In this document: piece after piece, positions 1 to 8,671 of the stretch
Layout of the letters: every line of letters begins with the position of its first letter
How positions within the stretch are numbered: position 1 is the first letter of the stretch
Position numbers and translations under genes: made by a program
Notes under the pieces: generated by a model
The model's database searches: none
What the model saw: only the letters and a program-made list of their open reading frames with translations
Told to the model about the DNA's origin: nothing
Source of the DNA: Vibrio algarum
GTDB lineage: Bacteria > Pseudomonadota > Gammaproteobacteria > Enterobacterales > Vibrionaceae
NCBI RefSeq assembly: GCF_028204155.1
Contig: NZ_JAQLOI010000003.1
Location: 1,240,001-1,304,000, forward strand
Direction of reading: 5' to 3'
Length of the DNA: 64,000 nucleotides

Positions 1-1336
1 TCGAAAGCTTCACAGCCAATTGTTTCAATGCTGATGAGTACATGACCAAAGAGCCTGTATCATGGGTTGCTTCTATCAGATCGTCCGCCAGAACGATATT
101 ACGGCCAGTAATGTTACAAAGATGAGGAATGACCTTTTCCCGATAAGCGGGTTCGGCATTCAGCCCTGTGCCGATGGCGGTACCCCCCAGGTTTACTGTC
201 AGAAATGGGACACTACAGGTTTTCAGACGCTCAGCTTCATTACGCAAACTTGTGGCGAACGCCTGGAAGCTCTGACCAAGTGTCATAGGTACCGCATCCT
301 GTAGCTGAGTTCGGCCCATCTTAAGCACATCTGAGAACTCATCTGCTTTTTCATCGATGTACTCAATGAGATTATCTACCTCTTGTAGCAGCTCATCGTT
401 TGCTTCCAAAAGGGCGATTTTTATCGCTGTGGGATAAGCATCGTTGGTGGATTGTGAGCAGTTAACATGGTTATTGGGGCTACAGAATTGATATTCACCG
501 CGCTGGTGGCCCAATATTTCAAGCGCACGGTTGGCTATCACTTCATTTGCATTCATGTTGGTCGAGGTACCCGCACCACCTTGAATCATATCGACGATAA
601 AGTGGTTATGGAGCATACCCATAGATATCTCATCGCAAGCCTGACAAATAGCATGGGTGGTACTGTCGGAAAGGTTATCCAGCTCGTGGTTTGCTAGCGC
701 GGCTGCTTTTTTTACTCCGGCCAAGCCTCGAATAAAACTTGGGTAGAAGTTAAGGCTGATACCGCTAATATCAAAGTTTTCTAGTGCCCTCAGAGTCTGA
801 ATTCCATAGTAAGCAGTATCTGGAATCGCTTTGTCTCCAAGAAGATCATGCTCTGTTCGTTGACCATTCGTACGGTAGAGTTGAGCAATGTTTTCATAGC
901 GGTTGTTGGCGTGTTCCATACGACGGATGATTATTTGTGAGATCGTCGCATACACTTTTGTCGCAAGTTCACCGTGTGAGTTAAAAAGCGTAAGTAACTG
1001 CTCTTTATCAAACCGGAAAACGGTCGTGTTCATGAGTGCTCTGGCACTTAAATCTTGCTTATATTCCGGGGCAATCAGTATGTTTTCCCCTATGAATTCA
1101 TAGCGGGAAAATACGGTGACGCTTTGTTCAGAACCATTTTTATCATCAAAAAGCTGTACGCTACCGGCAGCAATAATAAATAGTGTCTCGGCTCTGTCTC
1201 CTTTGTGAAAAAGGGCCTGTCCTGCACTTAATTGTTGTTGCTCTGCACACTTAGCAAATAGTTGTAGAGCGTGTTCAGGTATTTCCTGAAATAACTCAAT
1301 ATGGCGGAGACATTCAGTAATAGCTTGTATGTTCAT
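1..1336 (-). CDS. Cyclic-nucleotide-binding domain fused to aspartate ammonia-lyase (3' end outside window)
   Basis: The minus strand is open from the ATG at 1336 to the window edge, giving 445 codons without a stop. I translated it by hand and the reading frame is continuous. Residues 1 to about 150 read as a cNMP/Crp-type effector domain (GQALFHKGDRAETLFIIAAG, then a beta-roll pattern). No DNA-binding helix-turn-helix follows. From about residue 155 it reads as aspartase (EC 4.3.1.1, aspartate to fumarate plus ammonia), starting HDLLGDKAIPDTAYYGIQTLRALENF and continuing with GGAGTSTNMNANEVIANRA, the NHVNCSQSTNDAYPT block and KMGRTQLQDAVPMTLGQ. The catalytic-loop GSS region lies beyond the edge. 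Ordinary AspA starts almost directly at the DLLG region, so the effector domain is an addition of about 150 residues. An in-frame ATG at 1354 is a second possible start. It follows an SDR gene across a terminator, so it is probably a separate unit. The family assignments are firm; control of lyase activity or location by a nucleotide is inference. Confidence 0.85.
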   Translation of the reverse strand, partial: MNIQAITECLRHIELFQEIPEHALQLFAKCAEQQQLSAGQALFHKGDRAETLFIIAAGSVQLFDDKNGSEQSVTVFSRYEFIGENILIAPEYKQDLSARALMNTTVFRFDKEQLLTLFNSHGELATKVYATISQIIIRRMEHANNRYENIAQLYRTNGQRTEHDLLGDKAIPDTAYYGIQTLRALENFDISGISLNFYPSFIRGLAGVKKAAALANHELDNLSDSTTHAICQACDEISMGMLHNHFIVDMIQGGAGTSTNMNANEVIANRALEILGHQRGEYQFCSPNNHVNCSQSTNDAYPTAIKIALLEANDELLQEVDNLIEYIDEKADEFSDVLKMGRTQLQDAVPMTLGQSFQAFATSLRNEAERLKTCSVPFLTVNLGGTAIGTGLNAEPAYREKVIPHLCNITGRNIVLADDLIEATHDTGSLVMYSSALKQLAVKLS

Positions 1337-1367
1337 GGTTCTTCGGTTTCTCATGCAAAGATAATAG

Positions 1368-1392
1368 AAAAAGCTCCCGTTAAGGAGCTTTG
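1368..1392 (-). terminator. Rho-independent terminator after the SDR gene
   Basis: Read on the minus strand, AAAGCTCC and GGGAGCTTT form a stem with a 6-nt loop followed by a short T run. It lies just after the SDR stop codon and before the aspartase fusion start. Confidence 0.7.
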
Positions 1393-1413
1393 GTTATGGT
1401 TAAATTAGAGGCA

Positions 1414-2190
1414 TTATCGAACGGTATCCTTTACAACTTTAAAGCTATCCCATGCTTGACTAGTAGGCATGACTTCAAGGCTATTGATGTTGATGTGGGA
1501 CGGCTGTTCTGCTACCCAGAAAATAATGTCGGCGATATCTTCAGGCTGGAGCGCATTCGTGTCTTCGTAGATGGCGTTGTATTTTTCTTGATCGCCATTA
1601 AAACGTACTAGGCTAAATTCACTTTCTGACAAACCAGGTTCAAGGCTGGTGACTCTTATTCCGGTACCAGCAAAATCACTCCTTAGATTACGGGAAAATT
1701 GCTGGACAAAAGCCTTACTGGCACCATAAACGTGTGCTCCGGGATATGACCAGTTGGAAGCGATACTCGCAAGATTAATAATGCTTGCTTTCGGTTGTGC
1801 CTTCAAAATAGGGAGTAGTGTATGAGTAACATTGACCAAACCAGTGACGTTGGTGTCGATCATGGTATGCCAGTCTTTAAGGTCGGCCTGGTCCGCAGGC
1901 GATGCGCCTAACGCCAGACCAGCATTATTTACCAAGACTTCAATTCGTTTAAATTCTGGTGGAAGCGCGTCGATTAACTTGCATACCTGTTCCGAGTCAC
2001 GAACGTCCAGCTGATATGTATACACAGGGGTAAGCTGAGCAAGCTCATCAGCTAAGGCGCTCAGGCGCTCAGCGCGACGGCCTGTTAAAATTAACGGATA
2101 TCCATTGTCAGCAAATTTTCTGGCCGTAGCCAGGCCAAATCCGGAGGTAGCACCAGTTATGAGAACGGTGGGTAGAGAAAAATCGGGCAT
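1414..2190 (-). CDS. isfD: Short-chain dehydrogenase, probable sulfoacetaldehyde reductase (IsfD-like)
   Basis: This 258-residue classical SDR has the cofactor motif TGATSGFG near the N-terminus, NNAG, an active-site YGASK and the matching serine in NLASIAS. Length and motifs match the YdfG family, which contains the NADPH sulfoacetaldehyde reductase IsfD that makes isethionate from taurine-derived sulfoacetaldehyde. I chose the ATG at 2190 because AAGGAG lies 6 bases upstream; an upstream in-frame start at 2229 has no such site. It lies beside a MocR/TauR-type regulator, and taurine:pyruvate aminotransferase and the taurine transporter follow on the other strand. Candidate TauR sites lie just upstream. 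The context favours sulfoacetaldehyde as substrate, but the family also reduces 3-hydroxy acids and malonic semialdehyde, so substrate is inferred, not seen. Confidence 0.65.
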   Translation of the reverse strand: MPDFSLPTVLITGATSGFGLATARKFADNGYPLILTGRRAERLSALADELAQLTPVYTYQLDVRDSEQVCKLIDALPPEFKRIEVLVNNAGLALGASPADQADLKDWHTMIDTNVTGLVNVTHTLLPILKAQPKASIINLASIASNWSYPGAHVYGASKAFVQQFSRNLRSDFAGTGIRVTSLEPGLSESEFSLVRFNGDQEKYNAIYEDTNALQPEDIADIIFWVAEQPSHININSLEVMPTSQAWDSFKVVKDTVR

Positions 2191-2256
2191 TCTTTGCTCC
2201 TTGCACATTTTTATTCCTTGTTGAAGCAAAGCCTACCGTAAGGGATACATGTGCGG

Positions 2257-2298
2257 TTAGAGCCAGTTATGATTAAATTAAACATGTTCTGGCTCTAA
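2257..2298. promoter_or_regulatory. Inverted pair of CTGGCTCTAA repeats before the SDR gene
   Basis: CTGGCTCTAA occurs on the plus strand at 2289-2298 and exactly inverted at 2257-2266. The same word, with 1-3 changes, recurs before tpa, tauA and the exporter. It may be an operator for the neighbouring MocR/TauR protein. A 10-bp stem in the regulator's mRNA is an alternative reading, but no T run follows. Confidence 0.4.
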
Positions 2299-3765
2299 TA
2301 TTGACGCCAGTTTCTCTATGCCGGCTGGAATCATTGCGATATCGATAGCCGAAAAGCCCATACGTATATAGGCGTAGCTTTCTCTTTCCGGATGCATAAA
2401 ATGAACATCACCAGGTTCCACCAGTACACCCATCTCTCTGGCTTTGAGAGCAAAAATTTCTGCCTTTACGCCCTTTGGTAGCCTTAGCCAAAATGAGCTT
2501 CCACCGAGAGTTTCATCAGTTATACATTGTGGCATGTGCTGTTCTAGCATTTTACGTATGAGAGTCCATTTATCTTTGTAACTGTTCTTGAGTTTACGTA
2601 CGTATGAATCGTAATGGCCGAGAGAAATAAATAGTGCGCAAGTACGTTGGTTGTTCGAAGGTGGGTGACGATACATTAGACGACGCAGTTTCCGGACTTC
2701 GCGTATCAGGTTAGCATCTGCGACTATAAAGCCTATTCTCAGTCCAGGGGATAGAGATTTCGATAGGCTGCCAACATAAATGACTCGCCCGTTGTTATCC
2801 AAACTCTTTAGTGCAGGTGAGGGCTGGCTAAGTACATTTACTTCACTCTCAAAGTCATCTTCAATGATGATAAAGTCGTTTCTCTCTGCTGATTCAAGCA
2901 GTTCATTGCGCCTGTCCATAGACATAGTGACGTTGGTTGGTACCTGGTGGCTTGGTGTTGTGTAAACATACTCGCAGCTTGCCATCTTTTGTGTCACCTT
3001 TACTCCTTGATGATCAACGTCTAGCGGTTCTATTTCTGCGCCGTGATAACTGAAAATATTTCTTGCGTCTGGATAACCTGGGTCTTCCAGACCGACTTTG
3101 GTACCATTCTCAACGAGCAGGTCGGCAAGCAGGTAGAGTGAGTTTTGAGTACCCACAGTAATCAGAATATCTTCAGGTTTTGCTGTTATCCCTCTTTTAC
3201 TCAGCACATTAATCTGTAGCTGCTTCACCAGCATTGGGTCGTCGCAATCAACGGAATCAGAAATCCAGTCCTTGATAACACTACTACGTTGCGCTAATCG
3301 GCCGCATTCTCGCCAATGGGCGAGAGGGAAAAGCGAATGTTCGGGCTGAGCAAACAAGAATGGGTAAGGGTATTGCTGCCAGTTGGTTTCTTTTACTACA
3401 TTTCGCTGACAATCAAGATCCGTTTTGACACGTTTGCGCCAGAATTGTGCAGGTTTAATATTAGCAGGATGATCGGCTAAATCAGGTGCATCTACTGATA
3501 TATCACGGTTTTTACGTGCTTCATTGGTGGGATAGTAGCCACTTCTTTCCTGAGAATAGAGGTAACCTTCATCGACCAGACGCTCATAGACAAGAACAAC
3601 AGTATTGCGTGAAACCCTTAGCATTGCCGCCATTTTGCGGCATGAAGGGAGTGCGTTTGTACCAAACATCCCACGCTGAATACTATCAATAACATGTTCG
3701 CGGATCTGTTCCTGCAGACTTCGTTCAGCGGTGAACTGAATATGCATTAGGTGGTCTGTTTTCAT
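2278..3765 (-). CDS. tauR: MocR/GntR-family transcriptional regulator, probable TauR
   Basis: This 495-residue protein has an N-terminal GntR winged helix (SLQEQIREHVIDSIQRG, then LRVSRNTVVLVYERLVDEGYL). It is fused to a fold-type I aminotransferase domain with the PLP lysine region VGSLSKSLSPGLRIG. That architecture defines MocR regulators, in which PLP and sometimes an amine act as ligand. It diverges from tpa and is beside a likely isfD, so TauR, activator of taurine genes, is the best match. The start is uncertain: ATG at 3765 has a weak GAG upstream, and an in-frame GTG at 3777 is possible. MocR proteins usually bind spaced direct repeats, and matching repeats occur around this gene. PdxR- or GabR-like roles are less likely given the neighbours. 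Confidence 0.8.
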   Translation of the reverse strand: MKTDHLMHIQFTAERSLQEQIREHVIDSIQRGMFGTNALPSCRKMAAMLRVSRNTVVLVYERLVDEGYLYSQERSGYYPTNEARKNRDISVDAPDLADHPANIKPAQFWRKRVKTDLDCQRNVVKETNWQQYPYPFLFAQPEHSLFPLAHWRECGRLAQRSSVIKDWISDSVDCDDPMLVKQLQINVLSKRGITAKPEDILITVGTQNSLYLLADLLVENGTKVGLEDPGYPDARNIFSYHGAEIEPLDVDHQGVKVTQKMASCEYVYTTPSHQVPTNVTMSMDRRNELLESAERNDFIIIEDDFESEVNVLSQPSPALKSLDNNGRVIYVGSLSKSLSPGLRIGFIVADANLIREVRKLRRLMYRHPPSNNQRTCALFISLGHYDSYVRKLKNSYKDKWTLIRKMLEQHMPQCITDETLGGSSFWLRLPKGVKAEIFALKAREMGVLVEPGDVHFMHPERESYAYIRMGFSAIDIAMIPAGIEKLASILEPEHV

Positions 3766-3832
3766 CGTCTGGCTCACATCAGGTTGGTGATACCAGCGCT
3801 ACAGCATAATTTGTGCCAGCTAATTTTGCTGA

Positions 3833-3864
3833 CTGTCCCCATAAATATTTATTACTGGTTCTAT
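3833..3864 (+). promoter_or_regulatory. Candidate TauR direct repeats before tpa
   Basis: CTGTCCCCAT at 3833-3842 and CTGGTTCTAT at 3855-3864 are spaced 22 bp start to start, about two helical turns. They resemble the repeats before tauA and the SDR gene. They lie between the divergent regulator and tpa. Binding is inferred. Confidence 0.4.
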
Positions 3865-3915
3865 CGGATAAATATCTCTCCCCCTATGGTGAAAAGAAAA
3901 AGCAGGGAGGCTGTT

Positions 3916-5289
3916 ATGAACAATCTGACTACTGAACAAGTCGTAGAGCTAGACAAGGGTTCCGTCTGGCACCATTTAACCCAGCACGCAATATTTGAAT
4001 CTCAGGATCCACTCATTGTAGATCGTGGAGAAGGACTGGATATCTGGGATATAAAGGGCAACCAGTATCTGGATGCTACGTCGGGTGGTGTATGGTGCGT
4101 GAACGTAGGGTATGGCCGCACAAGCATCGCTGATGCCGTACGGGAGCAATTAGTTAAGTTGAACTACTTTGCTGGTTCTGCCGGTACACCTGTCGCTGCG
4201 CAATTTGCGGCAAAGCTTATAGAAAAAATGCCGGGGATGAGCCGCGTCTACTATTCAAGTTCGGGCTCTGAGGCAAATGAGAAAGCGTACAAGATGGTGC
4301 GCCAGATCGCCCACAAAAAATATGGTGGGAAAAAACACAAAATACTCTACCGAGAAAGGGATTATCACGGTACGACAATCGCTTGTCTGAGTTCAACCGG
4401 ACAGGAACAAAGAAGAGATCAGTACGGCCCATTTGTACCAGGTTTTGTAGAGTTTCCTCATTGTTGCGAATACCGCAACCAGTTTGGTGAAGTAGAAAAC
4501 TATGGTATCAAGGCAGCTCAGGCTTTCGAAGAGGTTATTCTGCAAGAAGGGCCGGACACAGTAGGTGCAGTAGTTATTGAGCCTATCACTGCTGGTGGTG
4601 GCGTTATTACTCCACCCGAGGGGTATCTGAAAGAAGTGGAGCGTATCTGTCGTAAGTACGACATTCTTATTCATATTGATGAAGTGGTTTGTGGTTTGGG
4701 CCGGACGGGTAAGTGGTTCGGCTACCAGCATTACGATATTAAGCCAGATATCGTCACAATGGCGAAAGGAGTGGCATCCAGCTATGCGGCTATTTCCTGT
4801 ACGGTGACGACTGAAGAGGTATTTAAGCTGCTAAATGACGACCCCGCTGATACAGAAGGTTATTTCCGAGACATTAGCACCTTTGGAGGTTGTACAGCAG
4901 GGCCAGCAGCAGCGCTGGAAAATATGCGTATTATCGAACAAGAGCACCTTGTAGAAAATTGCGCCCATATGGGGGAATACTTGTATGCAAAGCTGATAGA
5001 CCTGAAAGAATGTTTTCCGCTCATAGGTGACGTGCGTGGAAAAGGGCTTTTCCTGGGTATTGAACTGGTAAAGGATAGGGAGAGCCGAGAACCCGTCCAC
5101 GAGTCGGTCACGGCGAAGATAGCCGGCCTTTGTATGCAGCGAGGATTGATCATTGGCAGAACTAACCGTTCATTCAAAGAGTATAACAATACTTTGTGTT
5201 TTAGCCCTGCGCTGACTATTACCCAACAGCAAGCTGATTCTATTGTCGAAAAACTGACAGAAGCTTTTGAAAGTTTGGGTGAGATTTAG
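3916..5289 (+). CDS. tpa: Taurine--pyruvate aminotransferase
   Basis: This class III PLP aminotransferase has 457 residues. It transfers the amino group of taurine to pyruvate, giving sulfoacetaldehyde and alanine. Visible signs are SGSEANEKAYKMVR, the IDEVVCGLGRTGKWFG aspartate loop and the PLP lysine in TMAKGVASSYA. I chose the ATG at 3916 because GGGAGG ends 5 bases before it; the longer upstream reading through 3751 overlaps the divergent regulator and lacks the family's N-terminus. It is followed by a strong terminator, then tauABC. Related omega-aminotransferases use beta-alanine or GABA, but the adjacent tauABC and TauR-like gene make taurine the likely amino donor. Confidence 0.88.
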   Translation: MNNLTTEQVVELDKGSVWHHLTQHAIFESQDPLIVDRGEGLDIWDIKGNQYLDATSGGVWCVNVGYGRTSIADAVREQLVKLNYFAGSAGTPVAAQFAAKLIEKMPGMSRVYYSSSGSEANEKAYKMVRQIAHKKYGGKKHKILYRERDYHGTTIACLSSTGQEQRRDQYGPFVPGFVEFPHCCEYRNQFGEVENYGIKAAQAFEEVILQEGPDTVGAVVIEPITAGGGVITPPEGYLKEVERICRKYDILIHIDEVVCGLGRTGKWFGYQHYDIKPDIVTMAKGVASSYAAISCTVTTEEVFKLLNDDPADTEGYFRDISTFGGCTAGPAAALENMRIIEQEHLVENCAHMGEYLYAKLIDLKECFPLIGDVRGKGLFLGIELVKDRESREPVHESVTAKIAGLCMQRGLIIGRTNRSFKEYNNTLCFSPALTITQQQADSIVEKLTEAFESLGEI

Positions 5290-5326
5290 CCAATCAAGTT
5301 TAGTTACAGACATTCCTTCTGTTTTG

Positions 5327-5350
5327 CCCGCTTTTGAAGCGGGTTTTTTT
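5327..5350 (+). terminator. Terminator after tpa
   Basis: CCCGCTT and AAGCGGG form a stem with a short loop, followed by seven T residues. Confidence 0.9.
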
Positions 5351-5450
5351 GTCTCTGGTATGTGTAAATAGTTTATTTGATGAAGATCACAAACTTCCCT
5401 GGGGAATACATAGAGCTTGCACCGAACTGGTGCGCTGTTTTGGGGCAAAT

Positions 5451-5493
5451 CTGGCCTAATAATGATTTAGTTTGGCTCTATTTCTGGCCCTAT
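5451..5493 (+). promoter_or_regulatory. Three candidate TauR repeats before tauA
   Basis: CTGGCCTAAT (5451-5460), TTGGCTCTAT (5472-5481) and CTGGCCCTAT (5484-5493) are on the same strand, 21 and 12 bp apart. They match the words near the SDR gene and tpa, consistent with MocR-type direct-repeat operators. Confidence 0.45.
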
Positions 5494-5614
5494 AGCCAGG
5501 GTTATTGTGTAGATACCCAAGCGAGGATTGGTACAGAGCATTAAGGATAGTGTGAACTGGCGCCATGAAACCAATTGGACATCAATGCAAATCAAGCTCA
5601 AAGAGGACGTGACA

Positions 5615-6643
5615 ATGATTACCAACAAACTCAAGAAATCAACACTAGTTAAATCAATTGCTCTGGCATCAACTCTGCTTTGTTCTGTAGCAACTCAAGC
5701 TGCTGAGCAGGTAACAATTGGTTATCAAGGGATGTACAACCCAATGAAGTACGCCATTGATACCAAGTTATTTGAAGAAAAAACTGGTTATGAGATCAAA
5801 TGGCGCAAGTTCGACTCTGGTGCAAAAGCGATTACCGCGATGGCAGCAGGTGCAGTTGACATGACCGTAGCAGGATCTAGCCCAATTGCCAGTGCTGCAA
5901 GTAAAGGCATTGAGATGGAGTTGATATGGATAATGGAAAACATCGCTGATGCAGAAGCGTTGGTCGTTAAAGACGGTAGCGGTATCTCGTCACCATCTGA
6001 TCTGAAGGGCAAGAAAATCGCGGTACCTTTTGTTTCGACAACCCACTTCCATATGCTATTTGCACTAGAACAGTTTGGTCTATCGGAAAAAGACCTGAAG
6101 CTAATCAACATGCAGCCAAATGCTATCATGGCCGCATGGCTGCGAGGTGACATCGATGGCGCATTCATTTGGGATCCTGCTCTAGGCAAAATCAAGCAAG
6201 ATGGTTCCGTGCTTATTACTTCAAAACAACTCGGATCCTGGGGTAAACCAACGTTTGACGGCATGATTGCCAGCAAAGCGTTTACCGCTGAAAATGAAGA
6301 ATTTGTCGTCAAATTCCTTTCCACACTGGCATCAGTTGATAGTGAATACGTTGCTGGTCGCGAGTCTATGACAGCTGAAAGCCCGATGGCGAAGTCAGTA
6401 GCCAAAGTAGTTGGTGGTGACCCAGAAGGTGTGGTTGCAGCAATGAAATTGTATGAATTCCTGGATTTCGATGGTCAGCTTTCTTGTCAGTGGCTGGGCT
6501 GTGGTGCAGAAGGTGGTGCGACTAAAGCACTGAAATCTACATCAGAGTTTCTGCTGAAAGAGAAAAAGATCACGGAGCTACAACCTGACTACAGCATGTA
6601 CGTGAATCCGACATTTGCAGAAAAAGCGAAAGCCTCACTGTAA
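5615..6643 (+). CDS. tauA: Taurine ABC transporter, periplasmic substrate-binding protein
   Basis: This 342-residue SBP of the sulfonate/nitrate family captures taurine in the periplasm for TauBC. It has a signal peptide (KSTLVKSIALASTLLCSVATQA, cleaved before AEQ) and typical SBP blocks such as FDSGAKAITAMAAGAVDMTVAGSSPIASAASKG and GDIDGAFIWDPALGKI. The ATG at 5615 is preferred because AGAGGA lies about 7 bases upstream and the signal peptide begins there; the frame stays open to about 5528. It is the first gene of tauABC, with candidate operators 120-160 bp upstream. Alkanesulfonate binding (SsuA) is possible from sequence alone, but tpa next door argues for taurine. Confidence 0.9.
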   Translation: MITNKLKKSTLVKSIALASTLLCSVATQAAEQVTIGYQGMYNPMKYAIDTKLFEEKTGYEIKWRKFDSGAKAITAMAAGAVDMTVAGSSPIASAASKGIEMELIWIMENIADAEALVVKDGSGISSPSDLKGKKIAVPFVSTTHFHMLFALEQFGLSEKDLKLINMQPNAIMAAWLRGDIDGAFIWDPALGKIKQDGSVLITSKQLGSWGKPTFDGMIASKAFTAENEEFVVKFLSTLASVDSEYVAGRESMTAESPMAKSVAKVVGGDPEGVVAAMKLYEFLDFDGQLSCQWLGCGAEGGATKALKSTSEFLLKEKKITELQPDYSMYVNPTFAEKAKASL

Positions 6644-6677
6644 TCATAGTTAACATCGACACATGGAGAGCGTCAGT

Positions 6678-7532
6678 ATGACAACAGATAAAGTTCTAAA
6701 GATACAGGATGTATCAGTGATATATGAAGATCGCCAAGGTGGTGATCCGGTGACTGCACTGTCAGGAGTCAATCTGGAAATCGAACAGGGAGATCTTGTT
6801 GTCGCACTTGGCGCCTCTGGCTGCGGAAAAACAACACTTTTAAACCTCATGGCTGGTTTTATCCAGCCAACGGATGGCTACCTAACTTTAGGAAACTCGC
6901 AGGTAGAAGGTTTGCCAAGGGTTCAGATGGGTAAGGACATTGGTGACCAAATTCTTGGGCCTGGTGCTGAACGTGGAGTTGTGTTCCAAAAGCATGCGCT
7001 ATTTCCATGGTTGAATGTGCTGGAAAACACAGCGTTTGGCCTAAAGCTGCAGGGCTTTAGTAAAGAAGAGCGTAACGAGCGAGCGGCTAAATATCTGAAG
7101 CTAGTTGGGTTGGAAGACTTCCATGACCATAAGATTTATCAGTTATCTGGCGGTATGCAGCAGAGGGTCGGTATTGCACGTGCATTAACGAATGACCCAA
7201 GTATTCTACTGCTTGATGAGCCCTTGGGGGCGCTTGATGCCCTAACTCGTGAAGTATTACAGGAACTTCTATTAGATGCCTGGCAGGCAACTAACAAGAT
7301 GATGTTTTTTATTACCCACAGTGTAGAAGAAGCGCTGTTCATGGCTTCCCGCCTGATTGTAATGTCTCCTCGACCGGGCAGAATTACGCACAGTTTTGAA
7401 CTGGATTTCAATAAGCGTTTTCTAGAGTGCCGCGACGCACGCAAGGTCAAGTCAATGCCGGACTTTATTGAAATGCGGGAAAAGATCCTTTCGATTATTC
7501 ATCAGGATGAACAGCCGGAGGTAGCAGCATGA
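6678..7532 (+). CDS. tauB: Taurine ABC transporter, ATP-binding protein
   Basis: This 284-residue ABC ATPase powers TauC at the inner membrane. The Walker A is GASGCGKTT, the signature LSGGMQQRVGIARAL and the Walker B ILLLDEPLGALD, followed by the H-loop FITHSVEEAL. The ATG at 6678 follows GGAGAG with 7-base spacing; an in-frame ATG at 6663 has no better site. The stop overlaps the tauC start by 4 bases (ATGA), indicating translational coupling. It is about 30 residues longer than E. coli TauB, mostly in an insertion around GLPRVQMGKDIGDQILGPGAER after Walker A. Confidence 0.92.
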   Translation: MTTDKVLKIQDVSVIYEDRQGGDPVTALSGVNLEIEQGDLVVALGASGCGKTTLLNLMAGFIQPTDGYLTLGNSQVEGLPRVQMGKDIGDQILGPGAERGVVFQKHALFPWLNVLENTAFGLKLQGFSKEERNERAAKYLKLVGLEDFHDHKIYQLSGGMQQRVGIARALTNDPSILLLDEPLGALDALTREVLQELLLDAWQATNKMMFFITHSVEEALFMASRLIVMSPRPGRITHSFELDFNKRFLECRDARKVKSMPDFIEMREKILSIIHQDEQPEVAA

Positions 7533-8485
7533 GCATTAGCCAACAGTCAGTCATTCTCTCAAAAGAGTCAAGTTCGTCTGCTGAGTTGAAAGAAGTAGAG
7601 TACAAGCCAGTGAAAAGTTATAGCGAACAGGAAACTTATGCTCCGGAACCTCATCTGATCAAGCTATTTGGTAAAATAAAAGCCTATACGCTAACACCAG
7701 GTGAATACTATGGTGAACCAGGTCAGGGTAACTCACGACTGATCTCTATTCTCTCTTCAATTTGCTTTGTATTGCTCTGGGCACTGGTTACCGAAGCTGG
7801 TTGGGTTAAACCCCTGTTCTTGCCTTCGCCAATTTCTGTTGCAGAACGTTTTGTTGACCTCTGGGTCGATGGTTTCGCTGGTGTTTCATTAGTAGACCAC
7901 CTGACCTCAAGTTTAACTCGTGTATTTGGAGCCTTCTTATTCGCCGTTCTTACTGCCATTCCGGTAGGTATCTTGATTGGTAGTAATGTCTGGGTACGTG
8001 GCATCTTTGACCCCTTGATTGAGTTTTATCGTCCGTTACCACCGCTAGCCTATCTTCCGTTAGTTATTATTTGGCTTGGCATCGATGAGACAAGCAAGAT
8101 TACACTGATTTATTTGGCGATGTTTGCTCCTATTGCTCTTAGCGCGAGGGCTGGTGTCTCATCGGCTAAGAGCGAGCAAATTCAGGCAGCATATTCCATG
8201 GGAGCCAGTAAGGCGCAGGTGCTTTATCACGTGATTATTAAAAGCGCGATGCCGGAGATACTGACAGGTCTGAGAATCGGTATCGGATTTGGGTGGACGA
8301 CTCTGGTTGCCAGTGAAATGGTGGCTGCCGAGGCTGGTATTGGTTACATGGTTCTGAATGCTGCTGAATTTCTGGTTACCGATGTGGTTATCGCGGGTAT
8401 CGTAATTATCGGTCTGATAGCCTACTCGTTTGACTTATTCATGCGCTATCTGGAGCAGAAACTGGTTCCGTGGAAAGGATATTAG
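7529..8485 (+). CDS. tauC: Taurine ABC transporter, permease
   Basis: This 318-residue BPD_transp_1 permease has about six membrane segments from residue 70 on and the EAA loop around AAYSMGASKAQVLYHVIIKSAMPEILTGLRIGIGFGW, which contacts TauB. It starts in the tauB stop (ATGA) with GGAGG just upstream. The first 65 or so residues are a hydrophilic extension that E. coli TauC (275 residues) lacks. A strong terminator follows, so tauABC is one unit. Confidence 0.92.
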   Translation: MSISQQSVILSKESSSSAELKEVEYKPVKSYSEQETYAPEPHLIKLFGKIKAYTLTPGEYYGEPGQGNSRLISILSSICFVLLWALVTEAGWVKPLFLPSPISVAERFVDLWVDGFAGVSLVDHLTSSLTRVFGAFLFAVLTAIPVGILIGSNVWVRGIFDPLIEFYRPLPPLAYLPLVIIWLGIDETSKITLIYLAMFAPIALSARAGVSSAKSEQIQAAYSMGASKAQVLYHVIIKSAMPEILTGLRIGIGFGWTTLVASEMVAAEAGIGYMVLNAAEFLVTDVVIAGIVIIGLIAYSFDLFMRYLEQKLVPWKGY

Positions 8486-8516
8486 TGCGATAGGTCTGCT
8501 TAAAGTTACTTAAATT

Positions 8517-8542
8517 AACGGGAGAGTCTCTCCCGTTTTTTA
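8517..8542 (+). terminator. Terminator after tauC
   Basis: AACGGGAGAG pairs with CTCTCCCGTT, followed by a run of T. It ends the tauABC unit. Confidence 0.9.
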
Positions 8543-8576
8543 ATCCTAAATAAACCTTCAGTATTAACACTCGATA

Positions 8577-8608
8577 CTGGTACCAAAGATATCCATATTT
8601 GGTGCTAA
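8577..8608 (+). promoter_or_regulatory. Weak TauR-like repeats before the TSUP exporter gene
   Basis: CTGGTACCAA at 8577 and TTGGTGCTAA at 8599 are 22 bp apart, the same spacing as before tpa. The match to the stronger repeats is partial. Confidence 0.3.
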
Positions 8609-8671
8609 TGACGGTATGTGCGAGCTCATATACTGATTTCAGTCCCCAGAAAAAAGATAAGGTAAACGATT

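Noticed and set aside
3751..3915. Longer tpa start at 3751
   Set aside because: It overlaps the divergent regulator's start and lacks a ribosome site; GGGAGG before 3916 is decisive.
5788..6405. Minus-strand 205-codon frame inside tauA
   Set aside because: Shadow of tauA; no ribosome site and no recognisable protein family.
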